A stretch of DNA of 64,000 bases from Negativicutes bacterium. GTDB taxonomy: Bacteria; Bacillota_C; Negativicutes; Sporomusales_B; JARLHX01. The DNA lies in the NCBI GenBank assembly GCA_031292035.1, contig JARLHX010000125.1:1-64000 (forward strand). Reading direction: 5' to 3'. A model generated the notes under the pieces. It did no database searches and had not been told where the DNA came from. It saw nothing but the letters and a program-made list of their open reading frames with translations. This document shows positions 17,635 to 26,033 of this stretch, one piece after another. Position numbers and translations under genes: made by a program. The first letter of the stretch is position 1. Every line of letters starts with the position of its first letter.

Positions 17635-17668
17635 AAGGCAAACTCGGGCAGTTTGCCTTTTATTTTCC
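17635..17668 (+). terminator. Terminator of the EamA gene
   Basis: AAGGCAAACT (17635-17644) pairs with AGTTTGCCTT (17650-17659), followed by TTATTTT. The stop codon of the convergent small gene lies inside it. Confidence 0.85.
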
Positions 17669-17878
17669 CCGCCGACTATTTGAATGATTGTCCCAGTCAG
17701 GCGTCGGTTCAATTGGACATTCCGGATACTGACAGTCGCTATTGGTTGTCTGCAACAAGGCCTCCAAGGCCTCGACAACAAGCTGATTGACACTTTTGCC
17801 CTGGGCGTTCGCCAGCAAGAGCGCCTCGCCATAAAGGGTCGGCGATAGGTCAACAGTGATGGAATAGGGCTGAGCCAT
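17660..17878 (-). CDS. HicB-like ribbon-helix-helix protein, orphan
   Basis: 72 residues. The pattern YSITVDLSPTLYGEALLLANAQGKSVNQLVVEALEALL matches the C-terminal ribbon-helix-helix of HicB-type antitoxins: a beta strand, helix, and the GKSxNQLVxEAL helix. RHH proteins bind DNA as dimers. No HicA-like toxin lies on either side, so it is either a solitary regulator or a remnant of a toxin-antitoxin pair. The Cys- and Pro-containing tail beyond residue 45 is not part of the fold. GGAG precedes ATG. It converges on the EamA gene. Confidence 0.6.
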   Translation of the reverse strand: MAQPYSITVDLSPTLYGEALLLANAQGKSVNQLVVEALEALLQTTNSDCQYPECPIEPTPDWDNHSNSRRGK

Positions 17879-17961
17879 GCATTTTCTCCAACCTTTCTTT
17901 TTGTATAGGATATCCTTTGTCAGGGGACTTATGCTTGTTACGCTAAATGGAAAAACGGAAA

Positions 17962-17991
17962 TTGGCTTCTGTTGCCTGATTATGGTACAAT
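17962..17991 (+). promoter_or_regulatory. Candidate sigma-A promoter of glnS
   Basis: TTGGCT (17962-17967), an 18-base spacer and TACAAT (17986-17991), about 40 bases before the glnS start. No T-box leader is visible. Confidence 0.55.
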
Positions 17992-18029
17992 AATGCCAAG
18001 AAAAACAACACAGAGGGAGTCAAGGAACG

Positions 18030-19703
18030 ATGACGGCAGCAGAAAACTTTTCCGGCGGCAATTTTATCCACAATATTATCGACGAGGATTTACAAAACAA
18101 TAAGAATGACGGACGGGTACATACCCGGTTTCCACCCGAGCCGAACGGTTATCTCCATATTGGTCATGCTAAATCCATCTGCCTGAATTTTGGCACCGCT
18201 GCCAAATATGGCGGATTGTGCAACCTGCGGTTTGACGATACCAATCCTAGCAAAGAGGATGTCGAATATGTCGATTCCATCCAGGCTGATGTGAAATGGC
18301 TGGGCTTTGACTGGGAGGATCGCAAGTTTTATGCCTCCGATTATTTTGAAGAGTTGTACCAGTATGCTGTTTGCTTAATCAAGGGCGGCAAGGCCTATGT
18401 CTGCGACCTCAGCCCCCAGGAAATGCGGGAGTACCGCGGCACATTGACCGAACCAGGCAAAGAGAGTCCTTTCCGCACCCGCACGGTGGAGGAAAATCTT
18501 GATTTGTTTGAGCGGATGCGCGCTGGTGAGTTCCCGGACGGCTCGCGGGTGCTGCGGGCGAAAATAGATATGGCTTCGCCGAATTTTAATATGCGTGACC
18601 CGGTGTTGTACCGTATTTTGCGGTCGACCCATCATCGCACCGGTGACGATTGGTGCATCTATCCGATGTATGATTATGCTCATCCGCTGTCAGACGCTAT
18701 TGAGGGGATTACTCACTCTGTTTGTACACTGGAATTTGAGGATCACCGTCCCCTTTACGACTGGGCGCTAGAGGCCGGCAATTATCCCTGTCGTCCGCAG
18801 CAGATCGAATTTGCCCGCCTCAACCTTAGCTATACGATGATGAGTAAGCGTAAACTGCGGGAATTGGTGGAACATGGCCATGTTAGCGGCTGGGATGATC
18901 CCCGGATGCCGACCATTTCCGGGTTGCGCCGTCGCGGCTATACGCCTGAGGCTATCAGAGATTTCTGTGATCGGATCGGTGTAGCCAAGAGCAATAGTAC
19001 GGTTGATTTTGCACTCCTCGAGCATTGTGTCCGCGAGGATCTGAATACACAGGCACCAAGGGTAATGGCTGTTCTCCGGCCGCTGAAAGTGGTCATCGAC
19101 AACTATCCCGACGGTCAGGTGGAAGAGCTGGAGGCCGAAAACAATCCTGAGAATCCGGCGATGGGTTCGAGGAAAATTCCTTTTTCCAAGGTGCTCTATA
19201 TCGAACAGGAAGACTTTATGGAAGATCCTCCGAAAAAATATTTCCGCCTGACACCCGGACAGGAGGTCAGGTTAAAGCACGCCTTTATTATCAAATGTGA
19301 ACAGGTGATCAAGGATGCCGCCGGGCAGGTCATCGAGCTTCGCTGCACCTACGATCCGGAAACACGCAGCGGTGGCGCCGCGAGCGGCCGCAAGGTTAAG
19401 GGCACATTGCACTGGGTGTCGGCGGCTCATGCCATTCCGGCCGAGGTAAGATTGTATGATCAGCTCTTTTTGACAGAAGATGCGGAAACTGGCGATAACT
19501 ATCAGGCCAACCTGAACCCTGCATCGCTGGAGACCCTCACAGGTTGTTGGCTGGAACCCAGTCTTGGCGCCGCTGCAGCGGGGAGCCGCTATCAGTTTTT
19601 ACGGCAGGGTTATTTCTATGCCGACCAGGACGCAGCCGGTAAACGAGTCTATAATCGCATTGTTTCACTAAGGGATTCCTGGGCGAAGCTTCAAAAGGCC
19701 TAG
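18030..19703 (+). CDS. glnS: Glutaminyl-tRNA synthetase
   Basis: 557 residues, full length for bacterial GlnRS. It charges tRNA-Gln directly with glutamine and ATP. The class I HIGH motif appears as [13 protein letters not shown] (residues 37-49) and the KMSKS-type loop as MMSKRKLRE near residue 270. The catalytic domain contains [24 protein letters not shown] and [12 protein letters not shown] as expected for the GlxRS subfamily; the C-terminal anticodon-binding beta-barrels are complete. Most Firmicutes make Gln-tRNA by the GatCAB route, so a direct GlnRS here suggests an acquired or lineage-specific gene. AGGGAG lies upstream of ATG. Confidence 0.96.
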   Translation: MTAAENFSGGNFIHNIIDEDLQNNKNDGRVHTRFPPEPNGYLHIGHAKSICLNFGTAAKYGGLCNLRFDDTNPSKEDVEYVDSIQADVKWLGFDWEDRKFYASDYFEELYQYAVCLIKGGKAYVCDLSPQEMREYRGTLTEPGKESPFRTRTVEENLDLFERMRAGEFPDGSRVLRAKIDMASPNFNMRDPVLYRILRSTHHRTGDDWCIYPMYDYAHPLSDAIEGITHSVCTLEFEDHRPLYDWALEAGNYPCRPQQIEFARLNLSYTMMSKRKLRELVEHGHVSGWDDPRMPTISGLRRRGYTPEAIRDFCDRIGVAKSNSTVDFALLEHCVREDLNTQAPRVMAVLRPLKVVIDNYPDGQVEELEAENNPENPAMGSRKIPFSKVLYIEQEDFMEDPPKKYFRLTPGQEVRLKHAFIIKCEQVIKDAAGQVIELRCTYDPETRSGGAASGRKVKGTLHWVSAAHAIPAEVRLYDQLFLTEDAETGDNYQANLNPASLETLTGCWLEPSLGAAAAGSRYQFLRQGYFYADQDAAGKRVYNRIVSLRDSWAKLQKA

Positions 19704-19770
19704 CTGTTGCCGATGGCCTGAGAGCTTGCGGCTTCCGGATTGGCGATCAAACCCGATGGGGGTGGGAGAA

Positions 19771-20304
19771 ATGGCGAAAAACAACCGCAACTTTCGCCGG
19801 ATTACACTGAAGACGGTGCTGACCGCGACCGGTATTGTTACTCCGAAAGGCAACGATATCCGCAAAACCTACCAGTTGCCACTGGAAGATTTGAGCGCAG
19901 GCGGGCTCAGGTATGCCAGTAAGTTTGCCATTCCACTGGGGACAAGGCTGGATTTGATTTTTCACCTTGACGACCGCAAAGTCGGGGCGACGGTCGAAGT
20001 GGTGCGCTCACAGAAAACCGCAGACGGCAAGTATGACATCGGCTGTAAATTTATCGGCATAAACCGGTTGGATCAAGAGAGCATTATTAAGTATGTCACG
20101 CTGTCATCGGTGCGTGACTCTCAGCCCAGTTCTTTTTACAGTCTGGCCCCGGAAAAACGTTCGGCGAATGTCCCCATCACCTGCGGCAATTGCCGCTGCG
20201 CTGATTGCGGCGATAAAGAGGCCTGCCGGGCCTGCTACAAGCCAAATTGCGGCAAACGGTTCTGCCGGATGTATGTTTCCAATCGGCAAAATTTCCGCCC
20301 ATGA
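19771..20304 (+). CDS. PilZ-domain protein with a Cys-rich C-terminus
   Basis: 177 residues from ATG 19771 behind GGGTGGGAG; a longer TTG start at 19726 has no ribosome site. Residues about 5-115 resemble a PilZ domain: an N-terminal NFRR in place of the usual RxxxR, LSAGGLRYASKF matching the D/NxSxxG region, and GCKFIGINR at the end of the barrel. PilZ domains bind cyclic di-GMP. The last 45 residues hold eight Cys within 28 residues (CGNCRCADC through GKRFC), which looks like a zinc or Fe-S site and is not part of known PilZ folds. It has its own terminator. Confidence 0.75.
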   Translation: MAKNNRNFRRITLKTVLTATGIVTPKGNDIRKTYQLPLEDLSAGGLRYASKFAIPLGTRLDLIFHLDDRKVGATVEVVRSQKTADGKYDIGCKFIGINRLDQESIIKYVTLSSVRDSQPSSFYSLAPEKRSANVPITCGNCRCADCGDKEACRACYKPNCGKRFCRMYVSNRQNFRP

Positions 20305-20315
20305 TGATAAAAATG

Positions 20316-20349
20316 ACCGCCGCAGTTTCTCGGCTGCGGCGGTTTTTAC
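20316..20349 (+). terminator. Terminator after the PilZ gene
   Basis: ACCGCCGCAG (20316-20325) pairs with CTGCGGCGGT (20334-20343), followed by TTTTACT. Confidence 0.88.
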
Positions 20350-20422
20350 TGTAATCGTAGCAGGATAAATGACGTATGCTGCGGAATTTGTTGTACTACT
20401 TGCAATGTATAAGAGGTGGCTT

Positions 20423-21139
20423 ATGCGAAAAGGTACCGCCGGTTTCTTGTTTGCGATACTCTGCCTTACTGTCATCACCTGGGGAGGGCTTAGCGGAAAT
20501 GCCCAGGCTGGGGAAGCGGTTAAAACTGAAGCGCCTGCCAGTAATGATAGCGGTTTTTATGATCGGATTATGAGTCTCCTCAAGGCACCGCCAAAGCTTG
20601 AGGTGCCAGCGCAATCGAGTGTTGTCGAACGGCGGGAGACGCCGATTTTTGGGGCGCCGGAAGTGACTAAGGATCAGTTGATCCGTTTTATTCGCCGCAC
20701 CAATCCGTTACCCCGATTGGCCTGCTCCTTGGAGGAGCTTGTCGATCTTTACTATGAGGAGGCAACGGCCGAGGGAATCCGGCCCGATCTGGCGCTTGGC
20801 CAGGCCGTATTGGAGACCGGCTACTTCCGCTACGGCGGCGATGTGGTGCCGGAACAAAACAACTACGCCGGAATCGGCACTACCGGTAACGGTGAACCGG
20901 GGGTATGGTTTGATTCGCCCCGCATTGGTGTCAGGGCCCATATCCAGCACCTGCTGGTTTATGCCACCACCCGGGAGCCGCTCAAACCGATCGTCGATCC
21001 GCGTTATTACATCGCCCGGGAAATCCATTTAGCTCAGTGTCCCACCTGGGAGAGTCTCAGTGGCAAGTGGGCGGTTCCGGGAGTGAATTACGGTCAAAAA
21101 ATCCTTAGTTTGCTGGAATACGTGAAAAATGGAAAGTAG
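20423..21139 (+). CDS. Exported glucosaminidase-family cell wall hydrolase
   Basis: 238 residues from ATG 20423 (AGAGGTGG just upstream; the open frame extends further but without a ribosome site). A signal peptide of about 29 residues ends in NAQA. After a linker, a glucosaminidase domain (PF01832) occupies roughly residues 80-235: ALGQAVLETGYFRYGG with the catalytic-type Glu, QNNYAGIGTTG and SPRIGVRAHIQHL. Such enzymes cut the beta-1,4 bond after N-acetylglucosamine in peptidoglycan. In a diderm spore-former it could act in the periplasm during growth, division or sporulation; the context does not decide. Confidence 0.88.
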   Translation: MRKGTAGFLFAILCLTVITWGGLSGNAQAGEAVKTEAPASNDSGFYDRIMSLLKAPPKLEVPAQSSVVERRETPIFGAPEVTKDQLIRFIRRTNPLPRLACSLEELVDLYYEEATAEGIRPDLALGQAVLETGYFRYGGDVVPEQNNYAGIGTTGNGEPGVWFDSPRIGVRAHIQHLLVYATTREPLKPIVDPRYYIAREIHLAQCPTWESLSGKWAVPGVNYGQKILSLLEYVKNGK

Positions 21140-21147
21140 GATACAAC

Positions 21148-21363
21148 CTACTGCAATTTGCCGGTCAGGGCGTAATGCCAGCGGCGGGCAATATGGGTGT
21201 AGCGGTGCAGATCTTCGGCCAGGCGTCGCTGCTGATTGGACGAGAGGTCCTGCCAGGCCGGATAGCCACTATAGGTGCAAATGATTTGCGAAATATGAAG
21301 GTCAGAGTAACCAATGTTTTGTAATCGCTGGATCTCGGTCTCGATTCTTTCGGGATAAAGCAA
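21148..21363 (-). CDS. Small uncharacterised protein
   Basis: 71 residues from TTG 21363, with AAGGGTG about 9 bases upstream. No domain is recognised. It is soluble, rich in Arg, His, Tyr and Gln, and predicted mostly helical; the pattern of hydrophobic residues (IETEIQRLQNIGYSDLHISQII) suggests a small helical bundle or a helix-turn-helix-like fold. It converges on the glucosaminidase with only eight bases between stops. Whether it is a regulator or adaptor is unknown. Confidence 0.5.
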   Translation of the reverse strand: MLYPERIETEIQRLQNIGYSDLHISQIICTYSGYPAWQDLSSNQQRRLAEDLHRYTHIARRWHYALTGKLQ

Positions 21364-21400
21364 GTTGCATCACACCCTTTTTAATGCCCTTAGTATACCC

Positions 21401-21430
21401 ATGCAGCGTAAATCGCTGCATTTTTTTTTG
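21401..21430 (+). terminator. Plus-strand intrinsic terminator upstream of the 71-residue gene
   Basis: ATGCAGCG (21401-21408) pairs with CGCTGCAT (21414-21421), followed by a run of eight T. No plus-strand gene ends just before it; it may stop read-through from the glucosaminidase gene across the antisense small gene. Confidence 0.75.
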
Positions 21431-21683
21431 GTACTATCACTTGCACGGCAAAAAAAAGACACCTTTACGGCGCCCTGGTAAACTGGCTCGGGTTGTATCT
21501 GCTGTTAGAGGGAAATATCTGAATTATATATCATTTTAACAGGGAAGGTGACGTAAGCGACCTGCCAGACAGGAAAAAAACGATATCGTCAAGAATATAC
21601 TTAATGCGACACGTTAGCTATGGCAGAGAAGAACTTGCCTTTTGGTTTTCCATAATACCAGATCGCCAGGGTATTATCAGGTG

Positions 21684-21714
21684 AAAAAACTAACAGGACA
21701 CTGGAGTGTCCTGT
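21684..21714 (-). terminator. Minus-strand terminator of the NrdD-tail-like gene
   Basis: ACAGGACACT (21693-21702) pairs with AGTGTCCTGT (21705-21714); read on the minus strand it is followed by AGTTTTTT. A separate weaker hairpin, ATAATACC (21652-21659) with GGTATTAT (21670-21677), lies just beyond; the remaining bases of 21431-21651 hold nothing recognisable. Confidence 0.8.
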
Positions 21715-21721
21715 CAGCTGA

Positions 21722-21994
21722 TTAAGTATGAGTTCCCCGCGAGACGCATTCGCTTTGTTTGGCCTGGTTGAAATTTTCCAGGTCGCTCAGGTAACCGGTA
21801 ATGCGGCGGACCCGGCGGATAGGGGATTTTTCGCTGGCGGCGATCATCACATTGTCACCGTCCAGGGTCAATTCGATTGTGCTCAGGGTTTTGTTGCGGT
21901 CATGCCACAGGCGGATTTCCTCATCCACAATGGCGAGGACTTCTTCTTCAGGCAGCGCCTGATCGGCAATAACGGAGACCCCTTTTATTAACAT
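21722..21994 (-). CDS. Small protein resembling the extreme C-terminus of anaerobic NrdD
   Basis: 90 residues behind a strong AAGGAGGGG. The C-terminal part RRVRRITGYLSDLENFNQAKQSEC resembles the tail that follows the zinc site in class III ribonucleotide reductases (V-RITGYL-x-L-x-R-F-N-x-A-K). The N-terminal two thirds contain no catalytic NrdD motif and no zinc-binding CxxC pair. It is therefore a free-standing small protein of unknown role, perhaps a regulator or partner that mimics the NrdD tail. No nrd gene is nearby. The family link rests on about 25 residues. Confidence 0.5.
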   Translation of the reverse strand: MLIKGVSVIADQALPEEEVLAIVDEEIRLWHDRNKTLSTIELTLDGDNVMIAASEKSPIRRVRRITGYLSDLENFNQAKQSECVSRGTHT

Positions 21995-22136
21995 GCAATC
22001 CCCTCCTTTTTGCTATATTATAACAGATGAGGATATAAACTTCTACCAAATAATAAATATTAATTTTTAAATTTTGTTTATTTTACTGGATTACGATTGT
22101 CTCTGGTAAGTCAAGACTAAAGTTCGGAGGGTACTT

Positions 22137-24032
22137 ATGATTCGAGAGCGACGAAGCAAGGAAAAATTACAACAGTATTATCGTCGATTTGTGGCTGAGG
22201 GGAATCTTGACGCCAATGTGCATCCCTGGGTGGCAGAGTCTTGGCAGCGAAGCCGCGACGCAGGTATTGCCCGTGATTCGCTGCGGCCCCAGGTGAAATT
22301 GAGCAAGCCGGAACTGGAAGAGCGCCGAAAAGAGCATCATGCAGCGTTGGCCTTTTTGGATGGGTTATACCAAGAACTTCGGGGAAATTTTAACAACTAT
22401 AGTCTTAGTCTGCTTCTGCTGGACAGTGAGTGCTATGCGCTGAAAAGCTTTGCCCTGCCGTTTTTTCAAAAGTCGCCCGGAGAGGTCGAGGGAGCCCGGC
22501 TGACCGAAGCCGACATCGGTACCTCCAGTATTGCGATTGCCTTTCAGCACAAAACCCCTTTTTTGGTCTTTGGACCGGAGATGTGGATTGAAGACGGCCA
22601 GGCGGGAGATGCCTGCTCGGCGCCGATATTTCTTGGCGGCAAGTTGCAATATATTTTGACACTGGTTTCGACTCAACAGGGCGATTTGCCGGTAGGAGCC
22701 ATCGAATCGTTACTGCTTTTGATGCGGTACTCGATGGAGCACAGCCTGGCGCTCGAGGCTCGCCTGGACGTCAAACATGTCATTCTTGACGCTATCCCGC
22801 TGGCGGCTTATCATGTTTTGCCTGGTGGCCGGGTGGCTTATGCCAACAAGCAAGGCCAGGCCAGACTGATGCTGACCGGTCAGCCCGGCAAGCAGACCGA
22901 ACAACCAGAGCTTCGCGATTCTTTGCTCAATTACCAGCATAGTCCGCTAGTCAAAGGGTTTCTGGGTATTCCTTCTCATAATAAGGAACTAACCTGGATT
23001 ACGCCACAGAAAACGTACGAAGATATTACGACTGTTTTACCGATATATCGCGATGGGGAGGTCAGCAGCATTATCGCTGTTTCCCAGTCGATCGAAGATT
23101 TGCAGATGTTGGAGGCCCATGCCATCGGTTACACTGCCAGGTACGGCTTGGCGAGCATGGTTGGCAATTCGCCGGGCTTTCTGGCGATGAAGGAGAAGGC
23201 CGCCCGGTTGGCTCGCACCGACCAGTTCTTGCTGTTGCAGGGCGAAGCCGGTACCGGCAAGCAGCGGCTGGCTCACGGTATCCACAAGGCCAGCGCGCGG
23301 GCCGCCGGTCCATTGATCACGATTAAATGCGGCGCTATTCCCCCAGAACTTCTGGCTGATGAGGTGTTCGGCACGATTGATGAACAGGGAAGCAGGCTTC
23401 CCGGCAAGCTGGAGTTGGCCAATGGCGGCACTTTGTTTTTGGATGAAGTGGAGATGCTGCCGATGGCTTTGGCAGAGCAACTGGCCGATGTGCTGGTGGC
23501 GAAACGGCTTACAGGCCGGCCGGCGGTGACGATTGATGTGCGGTTGATCGCGGCCTGCGACAGCGACCTCAGGAGGTTGACGGAGAAAGGGAAATTCGCG
23601 GCGGCTCTTTATGAGCTTGTTGACAAGCCGCTGATTCGGGTCCCGGCGCTTAGGACTCGTCGCGATGATATTGCGGTGCTGGCTGCCCACATCCTCCAGG
23701 AACTTGCGGAGCAGCACGATATTCCGGCGAAGAAGATTACGCCAGAGGCGATAACGCTGCTGGAATCCTACGATTGGCCGGGTAATATCAAACAACTGCA
23801 AACCGTGGTTGAACAGGCGTTTTTCGCCGCAACCGAAGAATTGATTGATTCTACCGGGTTTAGCCTGCCGGGCGAAGCGGGTCCCGATAGTAGCTGGAAA
23901 GATGACCGTCAGGCCTTTGGGGCAGTTTGGCAGGCGGCCCGGGGAAATGTGAGCAGGCTATCAGGCATGCTGGGGGTCAGCAGGGTGACTTTATACAGGT
24001 ACCTGAAAAAGTTCGGTTTGGAAAAACAGTAA
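22137..24032 (+). CDS. AcoR-like AAA+/Fis regulator lacking the GAFTGA loop
   Basis: 631 residues. A GAF-type sensor (about 60-200), a PAS-like segment (220-330), an AAA+ domain with Walker A GEAGTGKQ near residue 368 and Walker B GGTLFLDEVEM near 430, and a Fis-type helix-turn-helix at the end (GNVSRLSGMLGVSRVTLYRYL). Where sigma-54 activators carry GAFTGA (about residues 408-420) this protein reads FGTIDEQGSRLPGKLE, so it should not be able to remodel sigma-54 polymerase. It may act as a repressor or sigma-70 regulator, as TyrR does. Its target is not evident locally. Confidence 0.85.
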   Translation: MIRERRSKEKLQQYYRRFVAEGNLDANVHPWVAESWQRSRDAGIARDSLRPQVKLSKPELEERRKEHHAALAFLDGLYQELRGNFNNYSLSLLLLDSECYALKSFALPFFQKSPGEVEGARLTEADIGTSSIAIAFQHKTPFLVFGPEMWIEDGQAGDACSAPIFLGGKLQYILTLVSTQQGDLPVGAIESLLLLMRYSMEHSLALEARLDVKHVILDAIPLAAYHVLPGGRVAYANKQGQARLMLTGQPGKQTEQPELRDSLLNYQHSPLVKGFLGIPSHNKELTWITPQKTYEDITTVLPIYRDGEVSSIIAVSQSIEDLQMLEAHAIGYTARYGLASMVGNSPGFLAMKEKAARLARTDQFLLLQGEAGTGKQRLAHGIHKASARAAGPLITIKCGAIPPELLADEVFGTIDEQGSRLPGKLELANGGTLFLDEVEMLPMALAEQLADVLVAKRLTGRPAVTIDVRLIAACDSDLRRLTEKGKFAAALYELVDKPLIRVPALRTRRDDIAVLAAHILQELAEQHDIPAKKITPEAITLLESYDWPGNIKQLQTVVEQAFFAATEELIDSTGFSLPGEAGPDSSWKDDRQAFGAVWQAARGNVSRLSGMLGVSRVTLYRYLKKFGLEKQ

Positions 24033-24058
24033 AGGTGCAATTAAGAATTTGAGGCGAA

Positions 24059-24090
24059 AAGCGGAATCGTATGTCTGTACGATTCCGCTT
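24059..24090. terminator. 13-bp hairpin between convergent regulator and kinase genes
   Basis: AAGCGGAATCGTA (24059-24071) pairs with TACGATTCCGCTT (24078-24090). On the minus strand it is followed by TTCGCC and TTTT-like sequence; it probably acts on both strands. Confidence 0.75.
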
Positions 24091-24122
24091 CTGTCTCCGG
24101 GGCGGGTGGTGGGAAATAAGGT

Positions 24123-25190
24123 TTATTCAGCTTTTTCGGCAAATCGCGGGAAAACCAAAGTAAAGGTTGAACCTTGGTCGAGTTTGCTGCTGACCGAGAT
24201 TTGCCCGCCGTGATCACGCATGATACGCTGACAAAGAGCCAGACCCAGGCCTGTACCTGACTCCTTGGTTGTGAAGAAGGGCTTAAAGATGTTGGCGATG
24301 GTGGCGTCGGTCATGCCGTGACCGGTGTCGCTCAAGGCGACGCGGATATTTTCGCTGTCAACGGTGACGGTGATTGTCAGAGTGCCGCCAGGCAGCATGG
24401 CCTGAAAAGCGTTGCGACAAATGTTGATCAGCACTTCTTTTATTTTCTCGGCATTTCCCTCCAAGTAAAGGGGAGCGTCGGGCAGGTGATGGAGAATAGT
24501 CATCTGAAACAGTAAGGCCTCTCCATATAGTAAGGCGAGCACATCCCTCACCAAGGGGACAATGTCAATTTTGGCGGTCTTGGTTTCGTGGGGTTTGGCT
24601 AATTTCAGGAAATCGGATAAAATACTATTGATATGCAGTATTTCGTCGGTGATCAGGTTGCAGTAGTCGACCGCCAGCTGGTCGCTGTGTTTAGCGGCAC
24701 GAAGCTGCAAAAGCTGGACAAAGCCGTTGATTGATGTCAAAGGGTTACGGATTTCATGAATGGCGCCAGCAGCCATTTCGCCGATGCTGGATAGTATTTC
24801 TAGATGATGCATCCGTTTTTCGGTCTCGCGGAGGTGACCGAGGTCTTTGATCAGGATGAGGGCGCCGCTGAGTTGATGATCGGAGCCAAATAGCGGAGCC
24901 GCCTCGAAAAGTGCCTGGACGGAACGGCCGTTGCAGACCAAGACTTGTTTTTGAGCTGGCAATATCTTTTCAACGGTTAAGGCTTTCTCGATGACAAAAG
25001 AGTTAGCCCGATCGGCGGCCAGAAACAGCCGTAGATCTTGACCCAGGAGCATGTCCCGTCCGGTGTCGAACAGCACCTCTGCGCCTTTGTTGACCAAGAC
25101 AATGTGGTAGCTCTTGTCTATCGCGATAAGGGCCGCTGGAATTGCCTCACAGAGGAATTCAATGTCTGGCTGGCAAGTGAACGCAAACAT
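24123..25190 (-). CDS. PAS-domain sensor histidine kinase (soluble)
   Basis: 355 residues from the ATG at 25190, preceded by GGGGAGG; a longer ATG at 25226 lacks such a site. An N-terminal PAS domain (about residues 10-120) is followed by a HisKA domain with the phospho-acceptor His145 in AIHEIRNPLTS and a HATPase domain (NICRNAFQAML as N box, DTGHGM, TTKESGTGLGLALC). It has no membrane helices and no adjacent response regulator, so it is an orphan cytoplasmic kinase. In a spore-former a role in feeding the Spo0A phosphorelay is possible, but this is inference. Confidence 0.9.
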   Translation of the reverse strand: MFAFTCQPDIEFLCEAIPAALIAIDKSYHIVLVNKGAEVLFDTGRDMLLGQDLRLFLAADRANSFVIEKALTVEKILPAQKQVLVCNGRSVQALFEAAPLFGSDHQLSGALILIKDLGHLRETEKRMHHLEILSSIGEMAAGAIHEIRNPLTSINGFVQLLQLRAAKHSDQLAVDYCNLITDEILHINSILSDFLKLAKPHETKTAKIDIVPLVRDVLALLYGEALLFQMTILHHLPDAPLYLEGNAEKIKEVLINICRNAFQAMLPGGTLTITVTVDSENIRVALSDTGHGMTDATIANIFKPFFTTKESGTGLGLALCQRIMRDHGGQISVSSKLDQGSTFTLVFPRFAEKAE

Positions 25191-25322
25191 GAGTGCCTCC
25201 CCGCAATAAAAGGAAAAATTATCCAATTATTATAATGTGTTTCATTCTCGGTAAAGTGGTAAAACCCTTTTAATACGGACGAAAAGTCCGAAAAATTACA
25301 GTTGATATGAGGGATACATAGC

Positions 25323-25955
25323 ATGCGTTTACGGAAAAAACCCTGGATACCCGAGGCTATCAAACAATATGAGGACCTGGTCGCCGAAGCTTTTCCTGGC
25401 GGCAATTGGCCGGAATTATTTGGACGGACTGCGCCGCTTCACGTTGAACTGGGAATGGGACGGGGGCGATTTCTTTGTGAGATGGCGGCCCGGTCGCCCC
25501 AGATCAACTTTGTCGGTATTGAAGGCCAGTTGGATGTCCTTTACTACGCAGCCCAAAAGATGGCTGAGCGTGAACTGACCAATGTCAAGTTATTGCATTT
25601 TGATGTCAATGGGATTGTCGATATCTTTCGTCCCGGCGAAGTCAGCCGGCTATACATCAATTTTTGCGACCCTTGGCCCAAGAATCGGCATGCCAAACGC
25701 CGTTTGACTCATCGGCGGTTCCTGGATAAATACCGGCGTATCTTGACGAGCGGGGGCGAACTCTTTTTTAAAACCGACAATGCAGAACTCTTTCAGTTCT
25801 CGCTTGACGAGTTTGCCGATTGTGAATTGAAGCTGCAAAATATCAGTTTCGACCTGCACAACAGCGACTATACCGGGAATATTATGACTGAATACGAGGA
25901 GCGGTTCAGCAAAAAAGGGATGAAGATCTACCGCTGTGAAGTGATATTCGGTTAA
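25323..25955 (+). CDS. trmB: tRNA (guanine-N7)-methyltransferase
   Basis: 210 residues, usual length. It makes m7G46 in the variable loop of tRNAs using S-adenosylmethionine. The Rossmann core begins with LHVELGMGRGRFLCEMA (SAM-binding glycine motif) near residues 40-56. The TrmB signature FCDPWPKNRHAKRRLTHRRFL lies around residues 115-135, and KTDNAELFQFSL follows. The gene stands alone; GAGGGA about 10 bases before ATG 25323 is a modest ribosome site. Confidence 0.94.
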   Translation: MRLRKKPWIPEAIKQYEDLVAEAFPGGNWPELFGRTAPLHVELGMGRGRFLCEMAARSPQINFVGIEGQLDVLYYAAQKMAERELTNVKLLHFDVNGIVDIFRPGEVSRLYINFCDPWPKNRHAKRRLTHRRFLDKYRRILTSGGELFFKTDNAELFQFSLDEFADCELKLQNISFDLHNSDYTGNIMTEYEERFSKKGMKIYRCEVIFG

Positions 25956-26033
25956 TAACGGAAATCTTAACAAATGAGCGGACTGTGGCATACAATGTAG
26001 TAGCAAAAAATCTGGCAGATGGAGAGTGTTGCT

